Assembly (NCBI GenBank): GCA_003987775.1
Contig: RXJD01000031.1
Span: 17,380 to 81,379 of the forward strand
Source of the DNA: Mycobacterium sp.
Lineage (GTDB): Bacteria > Actinomycetota > Actinomycetes > Mycobacteriales > Mycobacteriaceae
Length of the DNA: 64,000 bases
Direction of reading: 5' to 3'
In this document: in pieces, positions 1-7,355 of the stretch
How positions within the stretch are numbered: position 1 is the first letter of the stretch
Layout: each line of letters starts with the position of its first letter
Translations under genes and position numbers: made by a program
Notes under the pieces: generated by a model
What the model saw: the letters and a program-made list of their open reading frames with translations, nothing else
The model's database searches: none
What the model was told of the DNA's origin: nothing

Positions 1-2
1 CG

Positions 3-491
3 TACAGCCCCATCGCGGGAATCGTCCTGAGCGGCGGCTGGTGGTTGTTCGCCCTGCAGATCCTCGGCTTGTCCCAGAACGCGCCGGGGGTCGCCTCCCT
101 GCTGAATACCGGCGGCAAGCCACTGGCCGGGCTATCGCCGCTACGCGGGGGATACGTGGCGGCGGTCACGCCGGCAGGCGGCGTCGCCGGGTCGATGGGA
201 CAGTCGACCCTGGTCGGGTCGCTCTCAGTGCCGCAGGGCTGGGTGACGGCCGCGCCGGTGATGAGGACGATGACATCAGTTCTGCCCGGCGCCACCCCCG
301 CTGCACTGGCGGCCGCACCGGCTGCGGCCGAGGGCGGCGTGTTCGGCGAGATGGCCATGGCCAGCCTGGCCGGGCGGGCGCTAGCCGGCGCTACCGTACG
401 CACCGTCAGCAACGGGACCGTCACGGGAGGCGCGACCGCTGCCGAAGACGTGGCCGCCACGGCGACCATCATCGTGATACCGGCGGACTGA
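3..491 (+). CDS. PPE family protein, C-terminal part (start lies before the window)
   Basis: The reading frame is open from the first bases and ends at a stop at 489-491. It encodes about 162 residues of a PPE protein tail. The motif GSLSVPQGW matches the GxxSVPxxW signature of the PPE-SVP subfamily, followed by the usual Ala/Gly-rich tail. The N-terminal PPE domain is outside the window. A second PPE gene follows after 32 bases in the same direction, so the two probably form a tandem array like PPE31-33 (Rv1807-Rv1809) of M. tuberculosis. PPE proteins are exported through type VII secretion and act at the cell surface or outer membrane. Substrate and function of this member cannot be told. 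Confidence 0.85.
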   Translation, partial: YSPIAGIVLSGGWWLFALQILGLSQNAPGVASLLNTGGKPLAGLSPLRGGYVAAVTPAGGVAGSMGQSTLVGSLSVPQGWVTAAPVMRTMTSVLPGATPAALAAAPAAAEGGVFGEMAMASLAGRALAGATVRTVSNGTVTGGATAAEDVAATATIIVIPAD

Positions 492-523
492 CCCATGGTG
501 TCCGCAGCGGAAAGGCTGGAGAT

Positions 524-1927
524 ATGAGCTTCGCGGTGCGACCACCGGAGGTCATCTCCGCTCAGATGTACTCCGGGCCCGGCCCGGGGCCGATGCTGGC
601 AGCTGCCGCGGCCTGGGATGCGCTGGCAAACGAACTGCAGTCCACCGCGGCTTCCTACGGCACCATCGTCGAAGGCCTGGCCAACGAATGGACGGGACCG
701 TCGTCGGCGGCCATGGCAGCCGCGGCCGCGCCGTATGTGATGTGGATGATGGAAACCGCGGCGCAGGCCAAGGCCGCGGCCGGCCAGGCTCAGGCGGCCG
801 TGAGCGCCTACGAGACGGCTTTCGCCGCAGTGGTGCCGCCTACGGAGATCGCGATCAACCGCGCCCAGTTGGCATTGCTGATGGCTACCAACATCTTTGG
901 GCAGAACACCGGCGCGATCGCGGCGCTGGAGGCGCAGTACGGCGAAATGTGGGCTCAGGACACTGCCGCGATGTTCGGCTACGCCAGTTCATCGGCGGCG
1001 GCCGCGAGGCTCACGCCCTACACCCCACCGCCGCAGGTCACCGACACCGCCGGCCTCGCCGGTCAGCAAGCGGCGGTCGGACAGGCCGGCGCCCTGGCCG
1101 CCGGCACCGGGGCCGCGACGACGGCGGCGACGGCCGCGGCGACCGCGGCGCCGGTCTTCCCCTTCGACATCGTGCTGCAGGTTCTGCAGGCTCTCGGCAG
1201 TGGCGGCACCGCGTACATCCAAGCCATGGGCCAGCTGCTCAATGCCCTGACCGGCACCCCGCTGGCGGCCTCTACGTGGGAGAACACCTTCGGGATCATC
1301 GCAGACATCGGCCGGTTCAGCACGGTGGCCAACGACGCGATGAGCGGGCCGAACCTGGGCATGACCGAGTTCAAGCTCTTCTGGAAACCTCCGCTCGAGG
1401 ACATCCCCAAGTCGGCGCTGGGAGCGGGGCTGGGCATGGCGCCGACCAGCGGTGTGAACAGCGTGACCTCGGCCAGCGTCGGCGGAGCCAATGTCGTGGG
1501 GAAGCTGTCGGTCCCGCCCAGCTGGGCCTCGGCCACCCCGGCCATCCGGATGGTCTCCAACGTGCTGCCGTCCACCAGCATGGCCGCGGCACCCGCCGCC
1601 GAGGTGCCGGCCGATGTGATCAACCAGATGGCCCTGGGCAGCCTGACCGGTGGTGCCGCGGGCGCCGTCGGGGCCCAGGTCTACAGCGGAAGCGGTGCCC
1701 GGGCCCGCGCCAGCGGTGCCGAGGGCCCCGTGGAGCCGGTCAAGCTGGACAAGGTCATCGCCAAGCTGCAGCAGGAGCCCGACGCGGTACAACATTGGAA
1801 CGTCGACAAAGCCGGACTCGACGGCCTCCTCGAACGACTGTCGAAGAAACCCGGCATCCACGCCGTCCACGTCTCCAATGGGGACAAGCCCAAGATCATG
1901 ACGCCCGAGCCCGGGCAGGGTGGCTGA
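524..1927 (+). CDS. PPE family protein, PPE-SVP subfamily
   Basis: This 467-residue protein starts MSFAVRPPEV, the classic PPE N-terminus, with a GCTGGAG ribosome site just upstream. The first ~180 residues form the PPE helical domain. GKLSVPPSW is the SVP motif in the C-terminal half. The last ~60 residues form a charged tail (from about DKVIAKLQQ to the end) that is unlike the usual low-complexity end. It is probably the orthologue of one of Rv1807-Rv1809. It lies 32 bases after another PPE gene, and its stop overlaps the start of a DUF732 protein, so the three are likely co-transcribed. No PE partner gene is visible beside it. Confidence 0.93.
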   Translation: MSFAVRPPEVISAQMYSGPGPGPMLAAAAAWDALANELQSTAASYGTIVEGLANEWTGPSSAAMAAAAAPYVMWMMETAAQAKAAAGQAQAAVSAYETAFAAVVPPTEIAINRAQLALLMATNIFGQNTGAIAALEAQYGEMWAQDTAAMFGYASSSAAAARLTPYTPPPQVTDTAGLAGQQAAVGQAGALAAGTGAATTAATAAATAAPVFPFDIVLQVLQALGSGGTAYIQAMGQLLNALTGTPLAASTWENTFGIIADIGRFSTVANDAMSGPNLGMTEFKLFWKPPLEDIPKSALGAGLGMAPTSGVNSVTSASVGGANVVGKLSVPPSWASATPAIRMVSNVLPSTSMAAAPAAEVPADVINQMALGSLTGGAAGAVGAQVYSGSGARARASGAEGPVEPVKLDKVIAKLQQEPDAVQHWNVDKAGLDGLLERLSKKPGIHAVHVSNGDKPKIMTPEPGQGG

Positions 1928-2256
1928 TGAGGTTCCTGTCCGCGGTCATCGCCGCCGCTGCCGCACTCGTGGGTTTCGCCGCTTCCGCACATGGCGACCC
2001 GGCAGGCGACGACGCGGCGTTTCTTGCCGCACTCAGGCAGGCCGGCATCACCGTCCCCGACACGAACCGGGCCATCACGTCCGCCCAAGCGGTATGCGGT
2101 CTGATGCGCAACGGCGAAACCGGTCTGCAGGTCCTGACGGACGTGCGGAACCAGAATCCCGGACTGACCCTGGATGGCGCGGCCCTGTTCACGGCTATCG
2201 CGTCGAATACCTATTGCCCCGAGCACCTGGGCCAACCCGAGGGCGGATACTTCTAG
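1927..2256 (+). CDS. DUF732 secreted small protein (Rv1810-like)
   Basis: The product is 109 residues with a clear signal peptide (MRFLSAVIAAAAALVGFAAS, then cleavage near AHGDPA). It is followed by a DUF732 domain with two cysteines (in VCGLM and TYCPE) that could form a disulfide outside the membrane. The start ATG overlaps the PPE stop as ATGA, indicating translational coupling. DUF732 proteins are small exported mycobacterial proteins of unknown function. The position right after the PPE genes and before mgtC matches Rv1810. Confidence 0.88.
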   Translation: MRFLSAVIAAAAALVGFAASAHGDPAGDDAAFLAALRQAGITVPDTNRAITSAQAVCGLMRNGETGLQVLTDVRNQNPGLTLDGAALFTAIASNTYCPEHLGQPEGGYF

Positions 2257-2257
2257 C

Positions 2258-2309
2258 GGCAACCGGGTTCGCCTGGCCGCCACCGAGTGTTAACCCGATT
2301 CTGGTTGCC
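2258..2309 (+). promoter_or_regulatory. Long hairpin in the mgtC leader
   Basis: GGCAACC at 2258-2264 is complementary to GGTTGCC at 2303-2309. The adjoining GGGTT (2265-2269) pairs with AACCC (2292-2296), leaving a 6-base bulge. The stem begins one base after the DUF732 stop codon and ends 27 bases before the mgtC start. There is no T-run after it, so it is not a classical terminator. It could be an attenuator, a processing site or a structured leader for mgtC. It does not resemble an M-box riboswitch. Confidence 0.45.
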
Positions 2310-2336
2310 TTGCGGTTCGAGGAGAGGAGTGGCGCC

Positions 2337-3062
2337 GTGCACACGCTGACGATCGCCGATTTCGCGCTCCGCCTGGCCGTCGGCGTGGGATGCGGCGCCC
2401 TGATCGGGCTGGAGCGGCAATGGCGGGCGCGCATGGCGGGCCTGCGCACCAACGCGCTCGTGGCGGCCGGCGCGACGCTGTTCGTGCTCTACGCCGCTGC
2501 CACCGAGGACAGCAGCCCCACCCGGGTCGCGTCCTATGTGGTGTCCGGCATCGGATTCCTGGGCGGCGGTGTCATCCTGCGCGAGGGTGCCAATGTCCGG
2601 GGGCTCAACACGGCCGCCACGCTGTGGTGCTCGGCCGCGGTCGGCGTGCTGGCCGCCTCCGGTCATCTGGTATTCGCCCTGATCGCTACCGGCACGGTGG
2701 TCGCCATCCACCTGCTGGGACGACCGCTGGGCCGGCTCATCGACCACGACAACTCCGGCGACGACGACGAGGGACTGGAGCCCTACCAGGTCCAAGTGGT
2801 GTGCCGGCCCAAGTCGGCGAAGTACGCGCGCGCCCAGATCGTGCAGCACACCCGCAGCAACGACATCATCCTGCGCGGCATTCACACCGGACAAGCCGAA
2901 GACAACGTCGCCTTGACGGCACACGTACTACTGGGCGGTCACTCCGCGGCCAAGCTGGAACGGCTGGTGGCTGAGTTGTCGCTGCAACCGGGCATCTATG
3001 CGGTGCACTGGTACGCCGGCGAGCAGACCACCCCGATGCTGCCCTCCGGCCAGCCCGACTGA
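2337..3062 (+). CDS. mgtC: MgtC virulence-associated membrane protein
   Basis: The 241-residue product has an N-terminal MgtC/SapB membrane domain (LERQWRARMAGLRTNALV, then several hydrophobic helices with the conserved GIGFLGGGVILREG). A soluble ACT-like C-terminal domain begins near residue 140. MgtC is needed for growth in low magnesium and inside macrophages in M. tuberculosis (Rv1811), probably by acting on F-type ATP synthase or ion balance rather than as a transporter. The start chosen is GTG at 2337, because GGAGAGGAG lies about 7 bases upstream and the protein then begins VHTLTIADF, close to the known Rv1811 start. Confidence 0.93.
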   Translation: MHTLTIADFALRLAVGVGCGALIGLERQWRARMAGLRTNALVAAGATLFVLYAAATEDSSPTRVASYVVSGIGFLGGGVILREGANVRGLNTAATLWCSAAVGVLAASGHLVFALIATGTVVAIHLLGRPLGRLIDHDNSGDDDEGLEPYQVQVVCRPKSAKYARAQIVQHTRSNDIILRGIHTGQAEDNVALTAHVLLGGHSAAKLERLVAELSLQPGIYAVHWYAGEQTTPMLPSGQPD

Positions 3063-4307
3063 TCAGGGCCGCGCCTGCAGCTCCGGCGCGGCGGCGGCGA
3101 GCAGGTCGGCGCGATGGGCGGTCAGGGGAGGATAGATCCGCTTGGTGTTGATCGTCTGCTTGGTGGCCTTTGCCTGGGCACCCTGCGCGACCACGACGCG
3201 GTCCCATCCCTCGGTGTATACCGCGCCCGCCGGGCCGAGGTCGAGAACCGTGACGTACCAAGGGATCCGGAGCGCCAGCAGCGGTTCGCCGAACAGATCG
3301 CTGATTACGTTGTACCCCGCGTATCGCCCCATCGGCCGGCCATGCTGACACGACATGACCGAAAGGTGCTCCTCGTCCATCCGGGCAGCGGCCACGTCGC
3401 CGGCCGCGAAGACAGCCGGAACCCCGATCACCCTTAAATAGTCATCGACCGCGACGCGCCCCAACCGGTCGCGGGCCACCGGCAACTGCTCGGTCAGCGC
3501 GCTGGCCCGCATCCCGGCACACCACACGACGGTGGCGGTGTCCAGCTGCTCTCCCGAGGTCAGTGACACGCTCGCCTGGCCGACGGCCGTGACGCCGACG
3601 CCGGTGCGGCACTCAACACCGTTGTCGGACAACGCTTTCTCTATCACCGGCCGGGCCGAGGCGCCCATGTCGGAACCGAGCAGCGGATTGTGATCGACCA
3701 GCACCACCCGCGGCGTCCTGCCCAGTTCGCGCAGCCGGTGCGGCAACTCGCACGCGGTTTCGATCCCGGTCAGGCCGGCCCCTACCACCACTACGGTGGC
3801 CGCCGCCGGTTCGTCGGGCAGCGCTTCCAGATGGCGTCGCAGGCGCATGGCCCCGTCGTAGGTGTCGACGTCGAAACCGAACTCACGCAGTCCCGGAACG
3901 TCGGGTTTGTTCACGCCACTGCCCGCCGCCAGGACCAGGCGGTCATACCGGTACTCGGCGCCGGCCGATGTGGTCACCACGTGGGCGTCGACGTCGATAC
4001 CCGTCACCTGCGCGGTGACATGGGCGACGCCGACGGGGTCGAGCAACTCCGCGAGCGGGATGCGGCAGCTGCTCAGGTCGGCCTCGTAATTGCGCACCCG
4101 GATGTCGTGGAACGGCTGAGTGCTGAGCACCGTCACCTCCACACCCCCCGACGGGACGGCGAGCTCGTCGAGGCGTCGCGCGGCACCCAGCGCGGTCCAC
4201 AGCCCGGCGAAACCCGAGCCGATGATCAGGACCTGGCGGGCACCGACAGCACGTCGCGAATCTGGCCCAGCGTCGCCTTGGCCTGTTGCCCGGGAAGCAG
4301 CATCCAT
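3063..4307 (-). CDS. NDH-2-like FAD-dependent oxidoreductase (Rv1812c-like)
   Basis: A 414-residue two-dinucleotide-fold flavoprotein. The FAD-binding motif GSGFAGLW is near residue 31 and the second Rossmann motif VVVGAGLTGIE is near residue 173. The FAD-contacting FAAGDVAAAR lies in the last third. It is close to Rv1812c, annotated as a probable dehydrogenase related to type II NADH dehydrogenase. It lacks an obvious C-terminal membrane-anchoring helix, so assignment to the respiratory chain is uncertain. The only in-frame ATG before the FAD motif overlaps the upstream esterase gene by 82 bases. A second, clearer NDH-2 gene lies at 52.1-53.5 kb. Confidence 0.87.
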   Translation of the reverse strand: MDAASRATGQGDAGPDSRRAVGARQVLIIGSGFAGLWTALGAARRLDELAVPSGGVEVTVLSTQPFHDIRVRNYEADLSSCRIPLAELLDPVGVAHVTAQVTGIDVDAHVVTTSAGAEYRYDRLVLAAGSGVNKPDVPGLREFGFDVDTYDGAMRLRRHLEALPDEPAAATVVVVGAGLTGIETACELPHRLRELGRTPRVVLVDHNPLLGSDMGASARPVIEKALSDNGVECRTGVGVTAVGQASVSLTSGEQLDTATVVWCAGMRASALTEQLPVARDRLGRVAVDDYLRVIGVPAVFAAGDVAAARMDEEHLSVMSCQHGRPMGRYAGYNVISDLFGEPLLALRIPWYVTVLDLGPAGAVYTEGWDRVVVAQGAQAKATKQTINTKRIYPPLTAHRADLLAAAAPELQARP

Positions 4308-5158
4308 GTGTGCATGCCTCCCTCGAGTTCGTACCAGCCGATGTCCAGCCCTTCGGACGCCGCGCGGCTACGAAAGGCGCGGGCGTCGGGATTGAGTACA
4401 TCATGGGTTCCGGTGAAAACCGTGAGCCTTGGCAGCCCGTCCAGTGGACCCACACTCGGGCTGAGCAGGGGAGTGTCGAGCGGGTCGCCGCCGGCGTAGC
4501 GGATGCCCGCGGCGCGCAGGTCGTCGAGATTGAGGAACGGATCGATCTTGGCGACGTTGGGCACCTCGGGGTCCGGCAACCCGAGGTGCATCCACGGCGA
4601 GAGCAGCACCGCATCCGTGGGCTGCGGCAGGCCCGCGTCGCGCACGGCGTGACACAGCGCAAACGCCATCCCGCCACCGGCCGAATCGCCCATGAAGGCA
4701 ACGGAATCCGGTTCACGCGTCTCCAGAATGCTGCGGTAGAGCTGCAGCAGGAACGGAAACACCTGTCGGTAGTTGCTCTCGGGCGCGATCGGGTAGATCG
4801 GCACCGTGATGGTGCGGTTGAGCATGGTTGCCAGCCGGGCAATGGCCGGCCAGTGAAAATGGGGGAGCAGATCCAGCACGTAGGCGCCACCGTGCAGGTA
4901 GATCAGGTGACCGCGGTGCTGCCGGGAGTCGACGTGGCGGGGGCTGACCTGATAGACGGGGCGACCGTTGAGATCGCCGCGCACGACTTCGATCTTCTTC
5001 TGGACCAGCTTCGACGGCATCCCGCAATAGGGCGGCCGGGGGTTGGCGGCCCAGCTCGCCAGCTTCGCCGGCGGGAACATCCGGTTGCGCATGCCGGACG
5101 CGCGGAGCAGACGCTGCGTCACGTGGGGTTTGCGCACCGGGCGCCTCAGAGTCCTCAC
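4226..5158 (-). CDS. Alpha/beta hydrolase, HSL-type esterase/lipase
   Basis: The 310-residue protein has the hormone-sensitive-lipase oxyanion motif HGGAY near residue 89 and the nucleophile elbow GDSAGG near residue 157. GTHDVL carries the probable catalytic Asp and GGMHTW the His. These are family IV carboxylesterase hallmarks, close to steryl-acetyl hydrolase types. A short-chain ester substrate is likely, but the natural one is unknown. It is divergent from the sterol-desaturase-like gene with about 60 bases between starts, so the two may share a promoter region. Its 3' end overlaps the NDH-2-like gene. I do not recall an H37Rv gene at this position. Confidence 0.88.
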   Translation of the reverse strand: MRTLRRPVRKPHVTQRLLRASGMRNRMFPPAKLASWAANPRPPYCGMPSKLVQKKIEVVRGDLNGRPVYQVSPRHVDSRQHRGHLIYLHGGAYVLDLLPHFHWPAIARLATMLNRTITVPIYPIAPESNYRQVFPFLLQLYRSILETREPDSVAFMGDSAGGGMAFALCHAVRDAGLPQPTDAVLLSPWMHLGLPDPEVPNVAKIDPFLNLDDLRAAGIRYAGGDPLDTPLLSPSVGPLDGLPRLTVFTGTHDVLNPDARAFRSRAASEGLDIGWYELEGGMHTWMLLPGQQAKATLGQIRDVLSVPARS

Positions 5159-5218
5159 TGCTGCCCACCGTGACAGAACCCGGCACGGTCAGTCCGCGAT
5201 GACAGTAATCTGTCTGCC

Positions 5219-6172
5219 GTGAGTGCTATAGCGGGCTTCTTTGCGGGGCTGCCTCCGGAGATGCGGGACCCGGTGCTGTTTGCCATACCGTTCTTCCTCT
5301 TGCTGTTGACCTTGGAGTGGACCGCGGCCCGCAAGCTGGAAAAGCTTGATGCCGCTGCGGCGAAGAACCCGTCGAAGGACAGGCCGTCATCGGGTGCGTA
5401 CCTCACCCGCGATTCCATGGCGAGTATCTCGATGGGCCTGGTGTCGATAGCCACGACTGCGGCCTGGAAGACCCTGGCGCTGTTCGGGTATGCCGCGATC
5501 TATGCCTACCTCGCTCCGTGGCACCTCCCTGCGACCAAGTGGTACACCTGGGTCGTCGCGATCGTCGGCGTAGACCTGCTGTACTACGCCTACCACCGCA
5601 CCGCCCACCGCATCCGGCTCATCTGGGCTACCCACCAGGCGCACCATTCAAGCCAATACTTCAACTTCGCCACTGCGCTGCGGCAAAAGTGGAACAACAG
5701 CGGCGAGATCCTGATGTGGCTGCCGCTGCCGCTGCTCGGACTTCCCCCGTGGCTGATCTTCTTCAGCTGGTCGCTGAACCTGATCTATCAGTTCTGGGTG
5801 CACACCGAGCGCATCGACAAGCTGCCGCGCTGGTTCGAGTTCATCTTCAACACTCCGTCGCACCACCGGGTGCACCACGGCATGGATCCGGTCTATCTGG
5901 ACAAGAACTACGGCGGAATTTTCATCATCTTCGACCGGATGTTCGGCAGCTTCCAGAAGGAACTGTTCCGGCCGCACTACGGCCTCACCAAGCAGGTGGA
6001 CACCTTCAACATCTGGAAATTGCAGACCCACGAGTACGTGGCGATCGCTCGCGACGTCCGATCGGCCACCCGGCTGCGCGACAGGTTCGGCTACGTGTTC
6101 GGACCTCCCGGTTGGACGCCGCGCACGGCCGGGCGGGCCGAGAAAAGCAGCCCGCTTGCGGCGTCTCGGTAA
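5219..6172 (+). CDS. erg3: Sterol desaturase / fatty acid hydroxylase family membrane protein
   Basis: The 317-residue protein has several hydrophobic helices and the three histidine clusters of the di-iron membrane hydroxylase family: HRTAH, HQAHH and HRVHH, roughly residues 122-220. It corresponds to Rv1814 (annotated erg3 in H37Rv, C-5 sterol desaturase). Mycobacteria do not make ergosterol, so the substrate is more likely a host sterol or a lipid. The name is inherited and the reaction is not proven. The start is GTG at 5219. Confidence 0.9.
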   Translation: MSAIAGFFAGLPPEMRDPVLFAIPFFLLLLTLEWTAARKLEKLDAAAAKNPSKDRPSSGAYLTRDSMASISMGLVSIATTAAWKTLALFGYAAIYAYLAPWHLPATKWYTWVVAIVGVDLLYYAYHRTAHRIRLIWATHQAHHSSQYFNFATALRQKWNNSGEILMWLPLPLLGLPPWLIFFSWSLNLIYQFWVHTERIDKLPRWFEFIFNTPSHHRVHHGMDPVYLDKNYGGIFIIFDRMFGSFQKELFRPHYGLTKQVDTFNIWKLQTHEYVAIARDVRSATRLRDRFGYVFGPPGWTPRTAGRAEKSSPLAASR

Positions 6173-6257
6173 CGCATCGGTCACGAGGCGCGAAAACCAC
6201 TATGGGGTTATCAATCCGTAACCTCGATAGGGGAGGTCGGCGCTGTGTCGGCCCGGG

Positions 6258-6935
6258 ATGGATCGGAGTCCGATGGTGCGCCGGACGGTGTTGCGTTCAG
6301 TAACGGCATCCCTGATGCTCGTGGCGTCGGTGTCGGCGCTTGCGCCGGCAACTGCCGTCGCGGACCCCGCGGTCGTTTATCCGGGGATGGAGATTCACCA
6401 GGACAACCGGGTGTGCACGCTGGGATTCGTCGACGTCCGGATGCACATGGCTTACACGGCCGGACACTGCCGCGGGGGCGGCACCGTGACCGACCAGGCC
6501 AACAACGTCATCGGCCGCATGACGACCTTCCGTGACAACACTCCGACCGGTTCGACGGTGGCCACCGACCAGATGATCGCCGACTACGAGGCGATTGCCC
6601 TGGCCGACAACGTGACCGTGAGCAACGCGCTGCCGGGTGGCCGGCAACTGCGCTCCGGACCGGGCACGGTGGCGCCGGGCCAGGCCGTCTGCCATTTCGG
6701 CATCATCACCGGCGAGACCTGCGGAACGGTCGACAGCGTCAACAACGGCTGGTTCACCATGAGCAACGGTGTCCAGACCCAGCAGGGCGACTCGGGCGGC
6801 CCGATCTACCTGGCGGGTGACGGGTCCGGCCAGATCGTCGGGATCTTCAACAGCGTGTGGGGCACGCTGCCGGCGGCGGTCTCCTGGCAGGCGGTCACCC
6901 AGCAGGTTCACGAGGACACCGGCTTCAATCCGTAG
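6258..6935 (+). CDS. Secreted trypsin-like serine protease (Rv1815-like)
   Basis: The product is 225 residues with an N-terminal signal peptide (twin Arg near residues 8-9, hydrophobic stretch, cleavage near AVADPA). A chymotrypsin-fold triad is visible: His in YTAGHC, Asp in [11 protein letters not shown] and Ser in GDSGGP. Cysteines in VCTLG, GHCRG, VCHFG and ETCGT could form two disulfides. The position after the erg3-like gene matches Rv1815. A strong GGGGAGG at 6230-6236 is 21 bases from the chosen ATG and better spaced for a GTG at 6245 in another frame, so the exact start is uncertain. ATG 6273 is an alternative. Confidence 0.85.
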   Translation: MDRSPMVRRTVLRSVTASLMLVASVSALAPATAVADPAVVYPGMEIHQDNRVCTLGFVDVRMHMAYTAGHCRGGGTVTDQANNVIGRMTTFRDNTPTGSTVATDQMIADYEAIALADNVTVSNALPGGRQLRSGPGTVAPGQAVCHFGIITGETCGTVDSVNNGWFTMSNGVQTQQGDSGGPIYLAGDGSGQIVGIFNSVWGTLPAAVSWQAVTQQVHEDTGFNP

Positions 6936-7355
6936 TCTTTCGTGCGACGGTTCGCCACGGACTAGAGCCGGATTCCAATTATCGCAGTGTCCGTCGGCAT
7001 CGGGTTCATGCGTTTCTCACATTTTATTAGCTGTGGTTGACTCCTGAAACTCAAATACATTGCCGATTAGCGTTTTTGGCATTCGAAATGCTCGCGATTT
7101 CGTTTGCCCTGAACTGGCGGCGCGGATCGCTTATATACCAATTAGGCAGCCAAATCAACGGCCGAAATAGTCGAGCAGAATTGCTGGAAATCAGGCATTT
7201 TTCTGAAAACCGAAGTTACGATCCGAGCCTGGGTCCTTCGGGGTCGCCGATCACACGAACGGTGGCAGCCGACGGCCCACGATCGGGACTTTGCCGGGAT
7301 CGGGCCCCCGGGATCATCACCTCCCCTCACCACATAGAAAGACAGGGCCCGTTTC
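6936..7355. other. AT-rich intergenic region upstream of the PE_PGRS gene
   Basis: No gene is seen in these 420 bases. From about 6975 to 7215 the base composition is clearly lower in G+C than the surroundings, with runs such as ACATTTTATTAGC and CTTATATACCAATTAGG. This is typical of regions upstream of PE/PPE genes bound by nucleoid proteins such as Lsr2 or EspR. It probably holds the PE_PGRS promoter. No operator or RNA structure was recognised. Confidence 0.55.

Noticed and set aside
6245-6535. 96-codon frame from GTG 6245 with a well-spaced ribosome site
   Set aside because: It overlaps the signal peptide and protease domain of the real gene in another frame and encodes no recognisable sequence.
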